In this document: positions 7,123 to 15,464 of the stretch, one piece after another
Position numbering within the stretch: position 1 is the stretch's first letter
How the letters are laid out: the number at the start of each line of letters is the position of its first letter
Origin: an uncultured Clostridia bacterium
GTDB taxonomy: Bacteria > Bacillota > Clostridia > Oscillospirales > Ruminococcaceae
Assembly (NCBI GenBank): GCA_947584375.1
Contig: CANPWL010000017.1
Span: forward strand, 1-41,300
Length of the DNA stretch: 41,300 nt
Reading direction: 5' to 3'
Notes under the pieces: generated by a model
The model's database searches: none
The model's input: the letters and a program-made list of their open reading frames with translations, nothing else
Told to the model about the DNA's origin: nothing
Translations under genes and position numbers: made by a program

Positions 7123-9774
7123 ATGCTTGACATACTTGAGCAAAATAAAATCGACAATAAAGAAAATATGATAGGTCTTAGCAGTGATGAAGCAAAAAGA
7201 AGGCAAAAGCTTTACGGTAAAAATCAGCTTGAAAAACCTAAAAAGCCAAATGTTTTAAAAATATTCGGCAATCAGTTTAAGGATATATTGGTTATTATTC
7301 TTTTGTGTGCGACAGTGGTATCGGTTTTAGTCGGGGAAATTTATGATGCGTTTACTATTATAATTATAGTAGCGCTTAACTCAATGATAGGATTTATTCA
7401 GGAGCTGAGAACTGAGCGGACCCTTATGTCTTTGCAAAAACTTGCAGCACCGACTGCCAAGGTTTACAGAGACGGGATACTCGTTAATATTCCGTCAGAG
7501 GATATGGTTATCGGGGATGTTTTTGAGGTTGAAACAGGGGACAGGATCCCGTGTGACGCATACATAAAAAAACAGAATTTTTTAAGCTGCGACGAATCAA
7601 TACTTACAGGAGAATCTAAAGCTGTTTCTAAAAAAGCCAGAGAAAATGAAAACTATTTTGCAGACTTAAATCTGCCGTATATGCTGTATATGGGAGGAGT
7701 GGTTACACGAGGAAACGCTGTTGCTGAGGCTACAAGTATCGGCAGAGATACCCAGATGGGAAAGGTAGGAAGTATGCTTCATTCTATTGAGGCAGGCGAA
7801 ACCCCCTTGCAGACTAAGTTGAAATCGCTTTCAAAGGTGCTTGCAATAATATGTATGGCGGTTTGCGTTATAGTGACCGCAGCAGGAATAATCCGTGGTG
7901 AAAATGTTTTCAATATGCTTATGACCGGAATTACAATAGCTATTGCAGCGATTCCGGAAGGACTTCCCGCCGCAGTTACTATTGCGCTTGCACTTGCGGT
8001 TTCAAGAATGCTTAAAAAAAATGCGCTTGTTAGAAGGCTTCATTCAGTTGAAACCTTAGGCTCGGCAACTGTAATATGCACAGATAAAACAGGTACGTTG
8101 ACTGAAAATAAAATGAAGGTGTCAGAGCTTTCAACAATAGAGAATGATTTTGAATTAAGAGATTTAAACGGCAACGGAGTATTCTATTTAAAAGGAGAGA
8201 GCATTAAAGCAGAGCCGATAGCGCTGCCGTCTCTTTATGAAATGCTGAGGTGCGGTGTAGCTTGTAATAACGCAAAAGTAACGATAAAAGAAGAACTGAT
8301 AGGTAATAATGCAAGAAACCGAAGGAACATTTTAAAAACATATGAAACATCAGGGGATTCGTTAGAGGCGGCAATGAAAATAGCCGGAATGGCAGCTGAT
8401 ATTACTAACGAGGGAGAAAGATTTAAAAGACTTTATGAAGATCCGTTTGAAAGCGAAAAACGTAAGATGACCGTAAGAGTGATTGATAAATCAGGAGTTG
8501 AGATAGAATATACTAAGGGCGCTTTGGATGTTATTATAGATAATTGCGAGTATTATTTTCAGGGTAAAGAGATCAAAAAGCTTGGCATTCCTGAGGTTAA
8601 ACTAATAGAACAAAAGCGTGATGAAATGTCCAAAAGCGGACTGAGAGTTATTGCTTTTTCAGAAATTATTGGTGGAAAATGTATCTTTCTCGGCATAATG
8701 GGACTTCTTGATCCGCTGAGACCTGAAATTAAACGTGCTATTGCTCTTTGTAAAAGAGCTAAAATCAAGGTTATTATGCTTACCGGAGATCATAAGCTTA
8801 CCGCTTGCGAAATTGCAAAAAGAGCGGGTATAATTAAAAGCGACGACGAGGCTCTCAACGGAAGTGAAATAGATGCAATGGATGATGAAGAACTTAATAT
8901 TGCTCTTAAAAAAGTAAGAGTGCTTTCAAGAGTAAGTCCTGCTCATAAGCTAAGAATAGTGAGAATTTTAAAAGGGAACGGAGAGATCGTTGCTATGACA
9001 GGCGACGGAGTAAACGATGCACCCGCTATCAAAGAGGCTTCCGTCGGCATAGCTATGGGCAGCGGAACTGACGTTACAAAAAGTGTTAGCGATATTACGC
9101 TTCTTGATGATAATTTTAAAACAATCGTTATGGCTGTTAAAAACGGACGGGGTATTTTCTTGAATATAAGAAAATTTGTAAGATATCTTTTGTCATGTAA
9201 TATTGGCGAGGTATGCGTTATGTTTTTAGGCATTTTAATGGGACTGCCTATTGTGCTTCTGCCTGCACAGATACTTCTTGTAAATCTCGTTACCGACGGA
9301 CTTCCGGCTGTGGCTCTTGGTCTTGAACCGGTGGATGATGATGTTTTGCATAAGCCGCCACGAAAACCGGACGATAATTTCTTTTCAGGAGGTTTGCTGT
9401 CCAAAATAGTTTTCAGGGGTATATTTATAGGTCTTTGCACGTTGGCAAGCTTTGTTATGGCTCTTGCTCTCGGACAGGGAGAGCCTGCGGCAAGAACCTG
9501 TGCTCTGTTTACACTGGTGCTTAGTCAGCTTATACATGTTTTTGAATGTAAAAGCGAGGACAAAAACCTTTTGAAAATTAAGCTCTTTAATAATTGGTTT
9601 TTGGTTTTTTCAGTAGTCGTTTCAATGATCGTACTCCTAATAGTAATTTATGTACCCGCTTTTTCTGCAATTTTCTCTACCGTTCCGCTTAATTTTAAAA
9701 TGCTGCTTGTTTCGGTTGCCTGCTCTGTGCTTGTTCCGATATTTTCAATTGTAATAAACAAACTCGGCAATTAG
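7123..9774 (+). CDS. P-type Ca2+-transporting ATPase (SERCA/PMR1-like)
   Basis: About 883 residues. Actuator-domain TGES is at about 162-165; the M4 ion-site signature IPEGLP is at about 277-282; the phosphorylated aspartate is D321 in DKTGTLTENK; the hinge motifs MLTGDH and TGDGVNDAP follow. M6 carries NLVTDGLPAVALG, the type-IIA Ca2+-site pattern. It should pump Ca2+ (perhaps Mn2+) out of the cell. ATG 7123 is preferred: it follows GGTGATCAAA, and homologues begin with a short acidic stretch before the GLS motif. In-frame TTG 7096, ATG 7111 and GTG 7114 lie inside the leader hairpin element. With the exchanger at 4056-5033 this makes two Ca2+ exporters within 6 kb. Confidence 0.93.
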   Translation: MLDILEQNKIDNKENMIGLSSDEAKRRQKLYGKNQLEKPKKPNVLKIFGNQFKDILVIILLCATVVSVLVGEIYDAFTIIIIVALNSMIGFIQELRTERTLMSLQKLAAPTAKVYRDGILVNIPSEDMVIGDVFEVETGDRIPCDAYIKKQNFLSCDESILTGESKAVSKKARENENYFADLNLPYMLYMGGVVTRGNAVAEATSIGRDTQMGKVGSMLHSIEAGETPLQTKLKSLSKVLAIICMAVCVIVTAAGIIRGENVFNMLMTGITIAIAAIPEGLPAAVTIALALAVSRMLKKNALVRRLHSVETLGSATVICTDKTGTLTENKMKVSELSTIENDFELRDLNGNGVFYLKGESIKAEPIALPSLYEMLRCGVACNNAKVTIKEELIGNNARNRRNILKTYETSGDSLEAAMKIAGMAADITNEGERFKRLYEDPFESEKRKMTVRVIDKSGVEIEYTKGALDVIIDNCEYYFQGKEIKKLGIPEVKLIEQKRDEMSKSGLRVIAFSEIIGGKCIFLGIMGLLDPLRPEIKRAIALCKRAKIKVIMLTGDHKLTACEIAKRAGIIKSDDEALNGSEIDAMDDEELNIALKKVRVLSRVSPAHKLRIVRILKGNGEIVAMTGDGVNDAPAIKEASVGIAMGSGTDVTKSVSDITLLDDNFKTIVMAVKNGRGIFLNIRKFVRYLLSCNIGEVCVMFLGILMGLPIVLLPAQILLVNLVTDGLPAVALGLEPVDDDVLHKPPRKPDDNFFSGGLLSKIVFRGIFIGLCTLASFVMALALGQGEPAARTCALFTLVLSQLIHVFECKSEDKNLLKIKLFNNWFLVFSVVVSMIVLLIVIYVPAFSAIFSTVPLNFKMLLVSVACSVLVPIFSIVINKLGN

Positions 9775-9832
9775 ATCATGTTTATCCTTTAATGCTGTGA
9801 AAAAGTATATTATCTTGTATAAATTGATGCGG

Positions 9833-9861
9833 TTGCAAATATATCAAAAATATGCTATAAT
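9833..9861 (+). promoter_or_regulatory. Sigma-A promoter of galT
   Basis: TTGCAA (9833-9838), a 17-bp spacer and a perfect TATAAT (9856-9861). Transcription from about 9868 gives a 170-nt leader. Confidence 0.75.
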
Positions 9862-9867
9862 ATCTTC

Positions 9868-10015
9868 ATAAATAAGCCAATGCGGTAATTGCATATTATT
9901 CGCTTTGGACATATATTGGATAATTCAGCGTGAAATGTGCTTTTTGCGTTGGCTTACGGGCTTTGCAGTAATATGGAATGACGGCAGTTCCGTTATCCGA
10001 GCGGTTCGTATATCC
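9868..10015 (+). ncRNA. Long structured leader of galT, candidate regulatory RNA
   Basis: An 11-bp stem with one G-U pair (9873-9883 with 9946-9956) closes a 62-nt interior. That interior holds a bulged hairpin, CGCT..GGA (9901-9909) with TTCAGCG (9924-9930). A second domain follows, with ATGGAA (9973-9978) pairing TTCCGT (9988-9993). This much long-range pairing over 140 nt is typical of riboswitches or structured leaders. I recognise no family consensus, and there is no terminator run of T, so any control would more likely be translational. Confidence 0.45.
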
Positions 10016-10037
10016 AAAGAAAGGTATGATGATTATT

Positions 10038-11009
10038 ATGGCAGAGCTTAGATGGCACCCATTTACAAAGGATTGGGTCATGATTGCTTCAAACAGACAG
10101 GCGAGACCTCAGATGCCTAAGGACTATTGTCCTTTTTGTCCGTCATTTGGGAATGTTCCTGATTATGAGGTCCTTAAATACGATAACGACTTTCCTGCAC
10201 TTTCGCAAAATCCGCCTGAACCTGACGATGTTGCGGATGACTTTTTTAAGACCGATAAGAATTACGGTAAATGCGAAGTTATTTTGTATTCGCCAAGCCA
10301 TACGGCAACATTGCCCGAACTGACAGACGACCACGTTGCAAAGCTTGTGGACTTGTGGTGTGAAAGATTTACGGCAATGGCTGATGATGAGAAAATCAAG
10401 TATGTGTTTATCTTTGAAAACCGCGGTGAGGCTGTCGGAGTTACAATGCCTCATCCTCACGGTCAGATGTACGGATATCCGTTCATTCCTAAAAAAATTC
10501 AGCTGGAAACCGAATCTGCTAAGGAACATATAAAGGAAAACGGCAAGTGTATCTACTGCGATATGCTTGAACATGAATTAAAAGACGGAAGAAGAATTAT
10601 TTTTAAGAATGAATATTTTACTGTCTTTCTGCCGTTTTTTACTGAATATCCGTACGGCGTTTATATCTTCGCTAACGACCATAAACAATATATAACCGAT
10701 TTTAATAAGGATGAACGGTATGTTCTCGGTCAGACAATAAAGCAAACTGTCGGTATGCTTGACAGTCTGTTTGATATTAAATTTCCGTATATGATGTGTA
10801 TGCATAACGCCCCGGTAAACAGCGGTGATTATTCTGAAGATTTCCACTTCCATATCGAGTTTTTCCCGCCAATGAGATCTGCCGATAAGATAAAATTTAA
10901 TGCATCTTCGGAAACCGGAGTTTGGGCACATTGTAATCCGACCTGTCCTGAGGAAACATCAAAAGAACTGCGTTCTGCTTATGAAAAGTATATAAAAAAT
11001 AATAAATAA
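10038..11009 (+). CDS. galT: Galactose-1-phosphate uridylyltransferase
   Basis: About 323 residues, class-I GalT of the HIT superfamily. It exchanges galactose-1-phosphate with UDP-glucose in the Leloir pathway. The N-terminal ELRWHPFTKDWVMIASNRQARP is the family signature, and CPFCPSFG gives a Zn-type cysteine pair. The catalytic motif is HPHGQMYGYP, with the nucleophilic histidine in HPH. Near the end, YSEDFHFHIEFFPP is another conserved histidine motif. Three in-frame ATGs (10026, 10029, 10038) follow AGAAAGG (10018-10024). I use 10038 because family members start at about MAELR, but 10029 has closer spacing. galK and galE are not in the window, so the gene stands alone with its own folded leader. 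Confidence 0.93.
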   Translation: MAELRWHPFTKDWVMIASNRQARPQMPKDYCPFCPSFGNVPDYEVLKYDNDFPALSQNPPEPDDVADDFFKTDKNYGKCEVILYSPSHTATLPELTDDHVAKLVDLWCERFTAMADDEKIKYVFIFENRGEAVGVTMPHPHGQMYGYPFIPKKIQLETESAKEHIKENGKCIYCDMLEHELKDGRRIIFKNEYFTVFLPFFTEYPYGVYIFANDHKQYITDFNKDERYVLGQTIKQTVGMLDSLFDIKFPYMMCMHNAPVNSGDYSEDFHFHIEFFPPMRSADKIKFNASSETGVWAHCNPTCPEETSKELRSAYEKYIKNNK

Positions 11010-11016
11010 ATCTTTG

Positions 11017-11035
11017 TGCTGTAATTTTTACAGCA
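11017..11035 (+). terminator. Possible weak terminator after galT
   Basis: A 6-bp stem TGCTGT/ACAGCA (11017-11022 with 11030-11035) lies seven nt past the galT stop. No run of T follows, so termination here would be weak. Confidence 0.35.
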
Positions 11036-11365
11036 GTATAGCTTAAATATTTATCTGTTTTTACCATTTAGGCATTAAAGGAAATTTACAAGTAATAATG
11101 TGTATGTTTTGTAAACAATTTCTAAACTTTTATTTTATATTTTTTATATTGCGTTATACAAAACGTGAAATTTGTACATAATTCATAAATTTGCACAAAA
11201 AAATACTACAAGTAGCCCAAATTATGTGTATTTTTAATGAATTAATAAGAAATATTAGCGTCAAATAAGGTTTTTTTAGCAAAAATATAACCTTTGCTTA
11301 GTATTTTAGGCGTTTTTTTGCATTTTACTTTGTTGAAATTATAGAAAAAAATACATTTTATAGTG
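11036..11365. other. AT-rich intergenic spacer
   Basis: About 330 nt, very AT-rich, between galT and the promoter of the large surface-protein gene. I see no reading frame with a ribosome-binding site, no RNA gene and no strong repeat in it. Confidence 0.6.
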
Positions 11366-11394
11366 TTGACAAAGTAAATATACGGTGTTATAAT
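11366..11394 (+). promoter_or_regulatory. Sigma-A promoter of the surface-protein gene
   Basis: Perfect TTGACA (11366-11371) and TATAAT (11389-11394) with a 17-bp spacer. This predicts strong constitutive transcription and a leader of about 207 nt. Confidence 0.88.
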
Positions 11395-11503
11395 TATGAT
11401 ATCTTAAGCACTGTATGGTGTTTCGATTCATGAAATCTGTATGTTTATATTTCACATCCCATCTTAGTAAATATAAATGTTTCAGAATTTCAAATTTGAA
11501 CAA

Positions 11504-11547
11504 AGAAGGAGGGTCATTTTTTACTGTCCTTGAAAAAGGCAGTAAAA
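11504..11547 (+). promoter_or_regulatory. Orphan Shine-Dalgarno followed by a GAAA hairpin in the leader
   Basis: AGAAGGAGGGTC (11504-11515) is a strong ribosome-binding sequence with no start codon in reach. Directly after it, TTTTACTG-CCTT (11519-11531, one bulged T) pairs with AAGG-CAGTAAAA (11536-11547) around a GAAA loop. The real start at 11608 has its own site. The arrangement resembles the STAB-SD mRNA stabiliser known from Bacillus cry3A; that role here is inferred. Confidence 0.4.
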
Positions 11548-11607
11548 CATCATAAACTTTTGTTTATTAATATAAAGGAATATTTTTGAAGAAAAGAGGA
11601 ATAAGAA

Positions 11608-14600
11608 ATGAGATTCAAGAAGATTTTGTCATTTGTTGCTTCAGCGGCAATGACAATCTCGGCATTGTGTGGGGCAATGTCGATAACAGCTTCTGCTGCT
11701 GCTACTTCTGGTACTGATAATGGCGTATCATGGTCAATTGCCAATGGTACTCTTACATTACAACCGGCTACAAGCGGATCAACAGCAGGAACAAAGGACG
11801 GAACTGATGCATCTAAATTTCCATGGTATGCATCCAGGACTTCCATCACTAAAGTTGTAGTCAAAGAGGGAATTACCAAATTAGGTAACTATGCTATTGG
11901 TAACTACTCAACTGTAACCTCAGTTGAATTGCCGAGCAGTTTAACTACTATTGGTCAGCATGCTTTACAGTCTACAAGTCTTACATCTCTCACAATTCCT
12001 GAGAATGTAACACAAATTGGTACGTTTGCTTTCTACAATATTGACACTCTTACAACAGTTACATGGCCAAAAGCAAGCAGCGATATAACTATTGAAACTT
12101 CTGTATTTTCAGGTTGCGACAATTTAACATCAATACCAAATACAAAAGGTTTAACAACTATTGGTGCCAGCATGTACTCTAGCTGTAAGGGTCTTGTGTC
12201 AGTAAAAATCCCTGACGATGTAACATCAATCGGGGGCAGTGCATTCAGTGGTTGCTCTAATATGACTTCAATATCATTCCCATATGATTCCGAAATCACT
12301 TTTGGAATTTCTGTTTTCAACGGATGCTCATCATTAGGTCAGGTAGTTTTACCAAATAATACAAAAGAAATTTCCGAAAACATGTTCGCAAATTGTTCTA
12401 AACTTACAGCTGTTCAGTGTCCTGATACAATAACATCTATCGGAACTAATGCATTCCAAAGCTGTACAAGTCTTGCTTCATTTACATTGCCTAAGAATGT
12501 GACAAGCGTTAGCGGAGGAGCATTTGCAGGATGTTCATCGCTGAAAGCAGTCAATGCAGGTGAATGTGCTGCATATACAAACGCTACCGGTAATTATTCA
12601 GGTGTTTTGCTAAACAGTGACAAAACTGAGTTGGTAGTATATCCTAGCGGAATAGATGCCGGAAATGTTAATATATCATCAATTGCAAATACTATAACAA
12701 GCGTTGGTCCTTATGCATTTTACGGTAATACTAATTTGACAGGTATAACACTGCCGAATAACATTACAAATATCGGCGGATATGCATTCCAAGCAACAGG
12801 ATTGACGACTGTTACAATTCCATACGCTGTAAAGAATATCGGAAATTATGCGTTTTACAGGATATCTGGTTTGACTGATGTAACATTTACAACATCAACT
12901 AGCAATCCAAGCCAGTTAGAGTCTATCGGAACTTATGCATTTGGTAGTACAGGTTTGACAAAAGTAACATTGCCTCCGAATTTAAAAACTCTTGGAACTC
13001 AGGCTTTTGCTTCTTGTGCTTCGTTGGCATCAGCAACACTCAATGACGGCTTGGAATCTATCTTAAACAGTGCGTTCTCGTATTGCACATCTTTAACTGA
13101 AATAACGATTCCTGAATCAGTTACAAGTTTAGGCGATTCTGCATTCAGTGGATGCAGCCAATTGACATCTGCTAAGCTTTCAAATAACATTGACAAGATT
13201 GGTAACTTCGTTTTCCAAAATTGCACATTGCTTGCAAGTGTAAATATTCCAAGCAGTGCAACATCAATTGGAAACTCTGCTTTCTTAAAATGTGCAATTG
13301 AGGAAGCTATAATACCTAACAGTGTAACTACTCTTGGACTTAATGCATTCCAGGATTGTAAATCACTTAAGAAAGTTGTTATATCTAATCAGGTATCAAA
13401 GCTAGGCAACTTAGTATTTTCAGGATGTACTGACCCGGATCTTGAAATTTACTTAATGGGTACAATAGCAAATGCAAGCGACATAAATGCCGCTAACTCG
13501 TTCGGCGCTAATGCTAATCGTGTTACGGGAAAAATTTATGTATATGACAATACAACATATAATAACGTTTATAATAAGACAACAACTCAGTTAGCAACAG
13601 TAGAATTTAAGGTTGATCTTACACAGCTTAAAGCGGCTCTTGCAGAGGCTAAGGCAACTCCGGAAGTCAACTACACAGCAAATTCTTACAGTAGACTTGC
13701 ATCAGCAATAGCTCTTGCAGACTACCTGTTATCAGATTATGAAATTACTCAGTCACAGGCAAACGCAGCTACTAGTGGATTGAAAAACGCACTTAATTCA
13801 TTACAGCCTGCAAGCAATAAAGAAATGCGTGCAGAGATTGCAGAACTCATTGACGAAGCAAACAAGCTTGTTGAGAGCGACTATACAAAGGATACATATG
13901 AAGTTTTGTCAAATGCAATTAAAGCTGCTGAAGACGAAGTAACTGATGATATGTTGAATTCAGAAGTTAAGCCGTACATTGATGCTATTAATGAAGCTTT
14001 AGATAACCTTAAGCTTTCATATATGTTTGGTGAGAAGATAATCCACAGCGGCGTTTACGGAACATTTTTGGAAGGTACCGTTGACAAGCATTTTGCCGGT
14101 GCTACAAAGATCAGAATTGTCTTCCATATGTGTGAAGGAACTCAATTCAACGGAGCAACTGAATTCAAATTCAGAACTTCTATTAACAATGTTGAAGATG
14201 CAGAGCAGGCATTAAAGGGCGGAATCTCATATATTCCGGGAACCACTTCATATGAAGGAATCTTCAATCTTCAGGGCGCTCTTAATGAGGGTGACAATTA
14301 CTGGTTCTATGCTTATACATACAACTGGTCAGGTCAAGACGTATTTGCAGTTACACAATATGAATTGCTTAATGACAATGACGAAGTAATTTATTCATCT
14401 GATGAACCAATAGTTCCTTCAGAGGATTTGAATACAGCTTTATCTGAAGCTAAGGCAGCTGACACAAGCAGTTGGACTGCTGAGCGTAAGCAGGCTCTTC
14501 AGGATGCAATCAACAATGCTGATGAAGTTTTGAAACAAGAGTACCCATTGCCAAGTGTAATTGATGCTGCTGAAAAGGCTATTAAAGACGCTATGGCTGG

Positions 14601-15240
14601 TACTAGCGGATCATCTGCTGATTATTCTGCATTAGATGAAGTTCTAAAGACTGTTCCTGCTGATTTAAGCAAATATACAGATGATTCAGTTAAGGCACTC
14701 AATGATGCATTAGCTGCAGTTGACAGAAATCTTGACGCTAGCAAGCAGGATCAAGTTGACGCTTATGTAACAGCAATCAAGAATGCTATTGCAAATCTTA
14801 AGGTTAAGGCTGCACAGCCGGGAGTTTCAAATAATAACAACAATAATAATACAACAACTGTTGCACCTTCAAAGACAACCAGAAGTCCGGCAGCAGTTAA
14901 GAAGGATAAGCTTGCAGCTAAGAAAGTAATGAAGCAAGCTAAGATCACAAAGCTCACAGCTAAGAGCAAGGCTAAGAAGAAGGTAGCTGTATCATGGAAG
15001 AAAGTTAAGGGCGCTAAGGGCTACCAGGTACAGGTATCTGCTAAGAAGAACTTCAAGAAGGTAATATACAAGAAGTTTGTTAAGAAGAATAAACTTACGG
15101 TAAAGAGCTCAAAGATCAAGAGCAAGAAGACTTACTATGTAAGAGTTAGAGCATATGCAACTTATAAAGATAAGAATGGCAAGGCTCAAAAGGTATATAG
15201 CAGTTGGAATAAAAAGATAAGAAAAGTTAAAGTTAAATAA
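11608..15240 (+). CDS. BspA-like leucine-rich-repeat surface protein
   Basis: A secreted 1210-residue protein. Residues 1-31 are a signal peptide ending ITASA. From about 85 to 650 run BspA-type LRR_5 repeats of about 23 residues (pattern SIGxxAFxxCxxLxxVxIPxxV). FIVAR-like helical repeats follow at about 669-800, a beta-rich domain at about 806-935, two more helical repeats at about 941-1070, and an Asn/Thr linker (NNNNNNNTTT). The last 115 residues are a very lysine-rich fibronectin-III-like module, almost identical to the end of the protein at 40842. There is no LPXTG or dockerin. BspA-like LRR proteins act in adhesion; the basic end could bind anionic cell-wall polymers (inference). Lysines in the tail are mainly AAG, unlike the usual AAA-rich usage here. 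Confidence 0.88.
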   Translation: MRFKKILSFVASAAMTISALCGAMSITASAAATSGTDNGVSWSIANGTLTLQPATSGSTAGTKDGTDASKFPWYASRTSITKVVVKEGITKLGNYAIGNYSTVTSVELPSSLTTIGQHALQSTSLTSLTIPENVTQIGTFAFYNIDTLTTVTWPKASSDITIETSVFSGCDNLTSIPNTKGLTTIGASMYSSCKGLVSVKIPDDVTSIGGSAFSGCSNMTSISFPYDSEITFGISVFNGCSSLGQVVLPNNTKEISENMFANCSKLTAVQCPDTITSIGTNAFQSCTSLASFTLPKNVTSVSGGAFAGCSSLKAVNAGECAAYTNATGNYSGVLLNSDKTELVVYPSGIDAGNVNISSIANTITSVGPYAFYGNTNLTGITLPNNITNIGGYAFQATGLTTVTIPYAVKNIGNYAFYRISGLTDVTFTTSTSNPSQLESIGTYAFGSTGLTKVTLPPNLKTLGTQAFASCASLASATLNDGLESILNSAFSYCTSLTEITIPESVTSLGDSAFSGCSQLTSAKLSNNIDKIGNFVFQNCTLLASVNIPSSATSIGNSAFLKCAIEEAIIPNSVTTLGLNAFQDCKSLKKVVISNQVSKLGNLVFSGCTDPDLEIYLMGTIANASDINAANSFGANANRVTGKIYVYDNTTYNNVYNKTTTQLATVEFKVDLTQLKAALAEAKATPEVNYTANSYSRLASAIALADYLLSDYEITQSQANAATSGLKNALNSLQPASNKEMRAEIAELIDEANKLVESDYTKDTYEVLSNAIKAAEDEVTDDMLNSEVKPYIDAINEALDNLKLSYMFGEKIIHSGVYGTFLEGTVDKHFAGATKIRIVFHMCEGTQFNGATEFKFRTSINNVEDAEQALKGGISYIPGTTSYEGIFNLQGALNEGDNYWFYAYTYNWSGQDVFAVTQYELLNDNDEVIYSSDEPIVPSEDLNTALSEAKAADTSSWTAERKQALQDAINNADEVLKQEYPLPSVIDAAEKAIKDAMAGTSGSSADYSALDEVLKTVPADLSKYTDDSVKALNDALAAVDRNLDASKQDQVDAYVTAIKNAIANLKVKAAQPGVSNNNNNNNTTTVAPSKTTRSPAAVKKDKLAAKKVMKQAKITKLTAKSKAKKKVAVSWKKVKGAKGYQVQVSAKKNFKKVIYKKFVKKNKLTVKSSKIKSKKTYYVRVRAYATYKDKNGKAQKVYSSWNKKIRKVKVK

Positions 15241-15280
15241 GCTTTCTTTAAATATTCTTATAATAGTCCTTTGTGGGCAG

Positions 15281-15316
15281 GCAGTGTTTGAGTAGAAATA
15301 CTCAGGCACTGCTTTT
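15281..15316 (+). terminator. Terminator of the surface-protein gene
   Basis: GCAGTG (15281-15286) pairs with CACTGC (15307-15312), with an inner GAGTA/TACTC stem, and is followed by TTTT. Confidence 0.85.
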
Positions 15317-15374
15317 ATATATTTTGAAATATGTACTTATTATAAGGCATTAATTACCTATAATTAAAAAGTAA

Positions 15375-15409
15375 AAGCACCTTCGGCAAATTATAAGCCA
15401 AAGGTGCTT
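15375..15409 (-). terminator. Terminator of the alpha/beta-hydrolase gene
   Basis: AAGCACCTT and GGC (15375-15387) pair with GCC and AAGGTGCTT (15397-15409). On the minus strand the stem is followed by TTTTACTTTTT, and it lies about 55 nt past the hydrolase stop codon. Confidence 0.8.
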
Positions 15410-15464
15410 ATTATAATAAAAATAAATTCGTATAATTATCCGATTTTTAAGAGATCGGGTCTAA

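Noticed and set aside
8943-9440. Long minus-strand frame opposite the Ca2+ ATPase
   Set aside because: It lies wholly antisense to conserved ATPase motifs, is rich in Ser, Pro and Arg as frame shadows often are, and has no ribosome-binding site.
11531-11590. Short leader peptide beginning TTG after the orphan Shine-Dalgarno
   Set aside because: The TTG lies inside the hairpin and the 19-codon frame has no recognisable composition.
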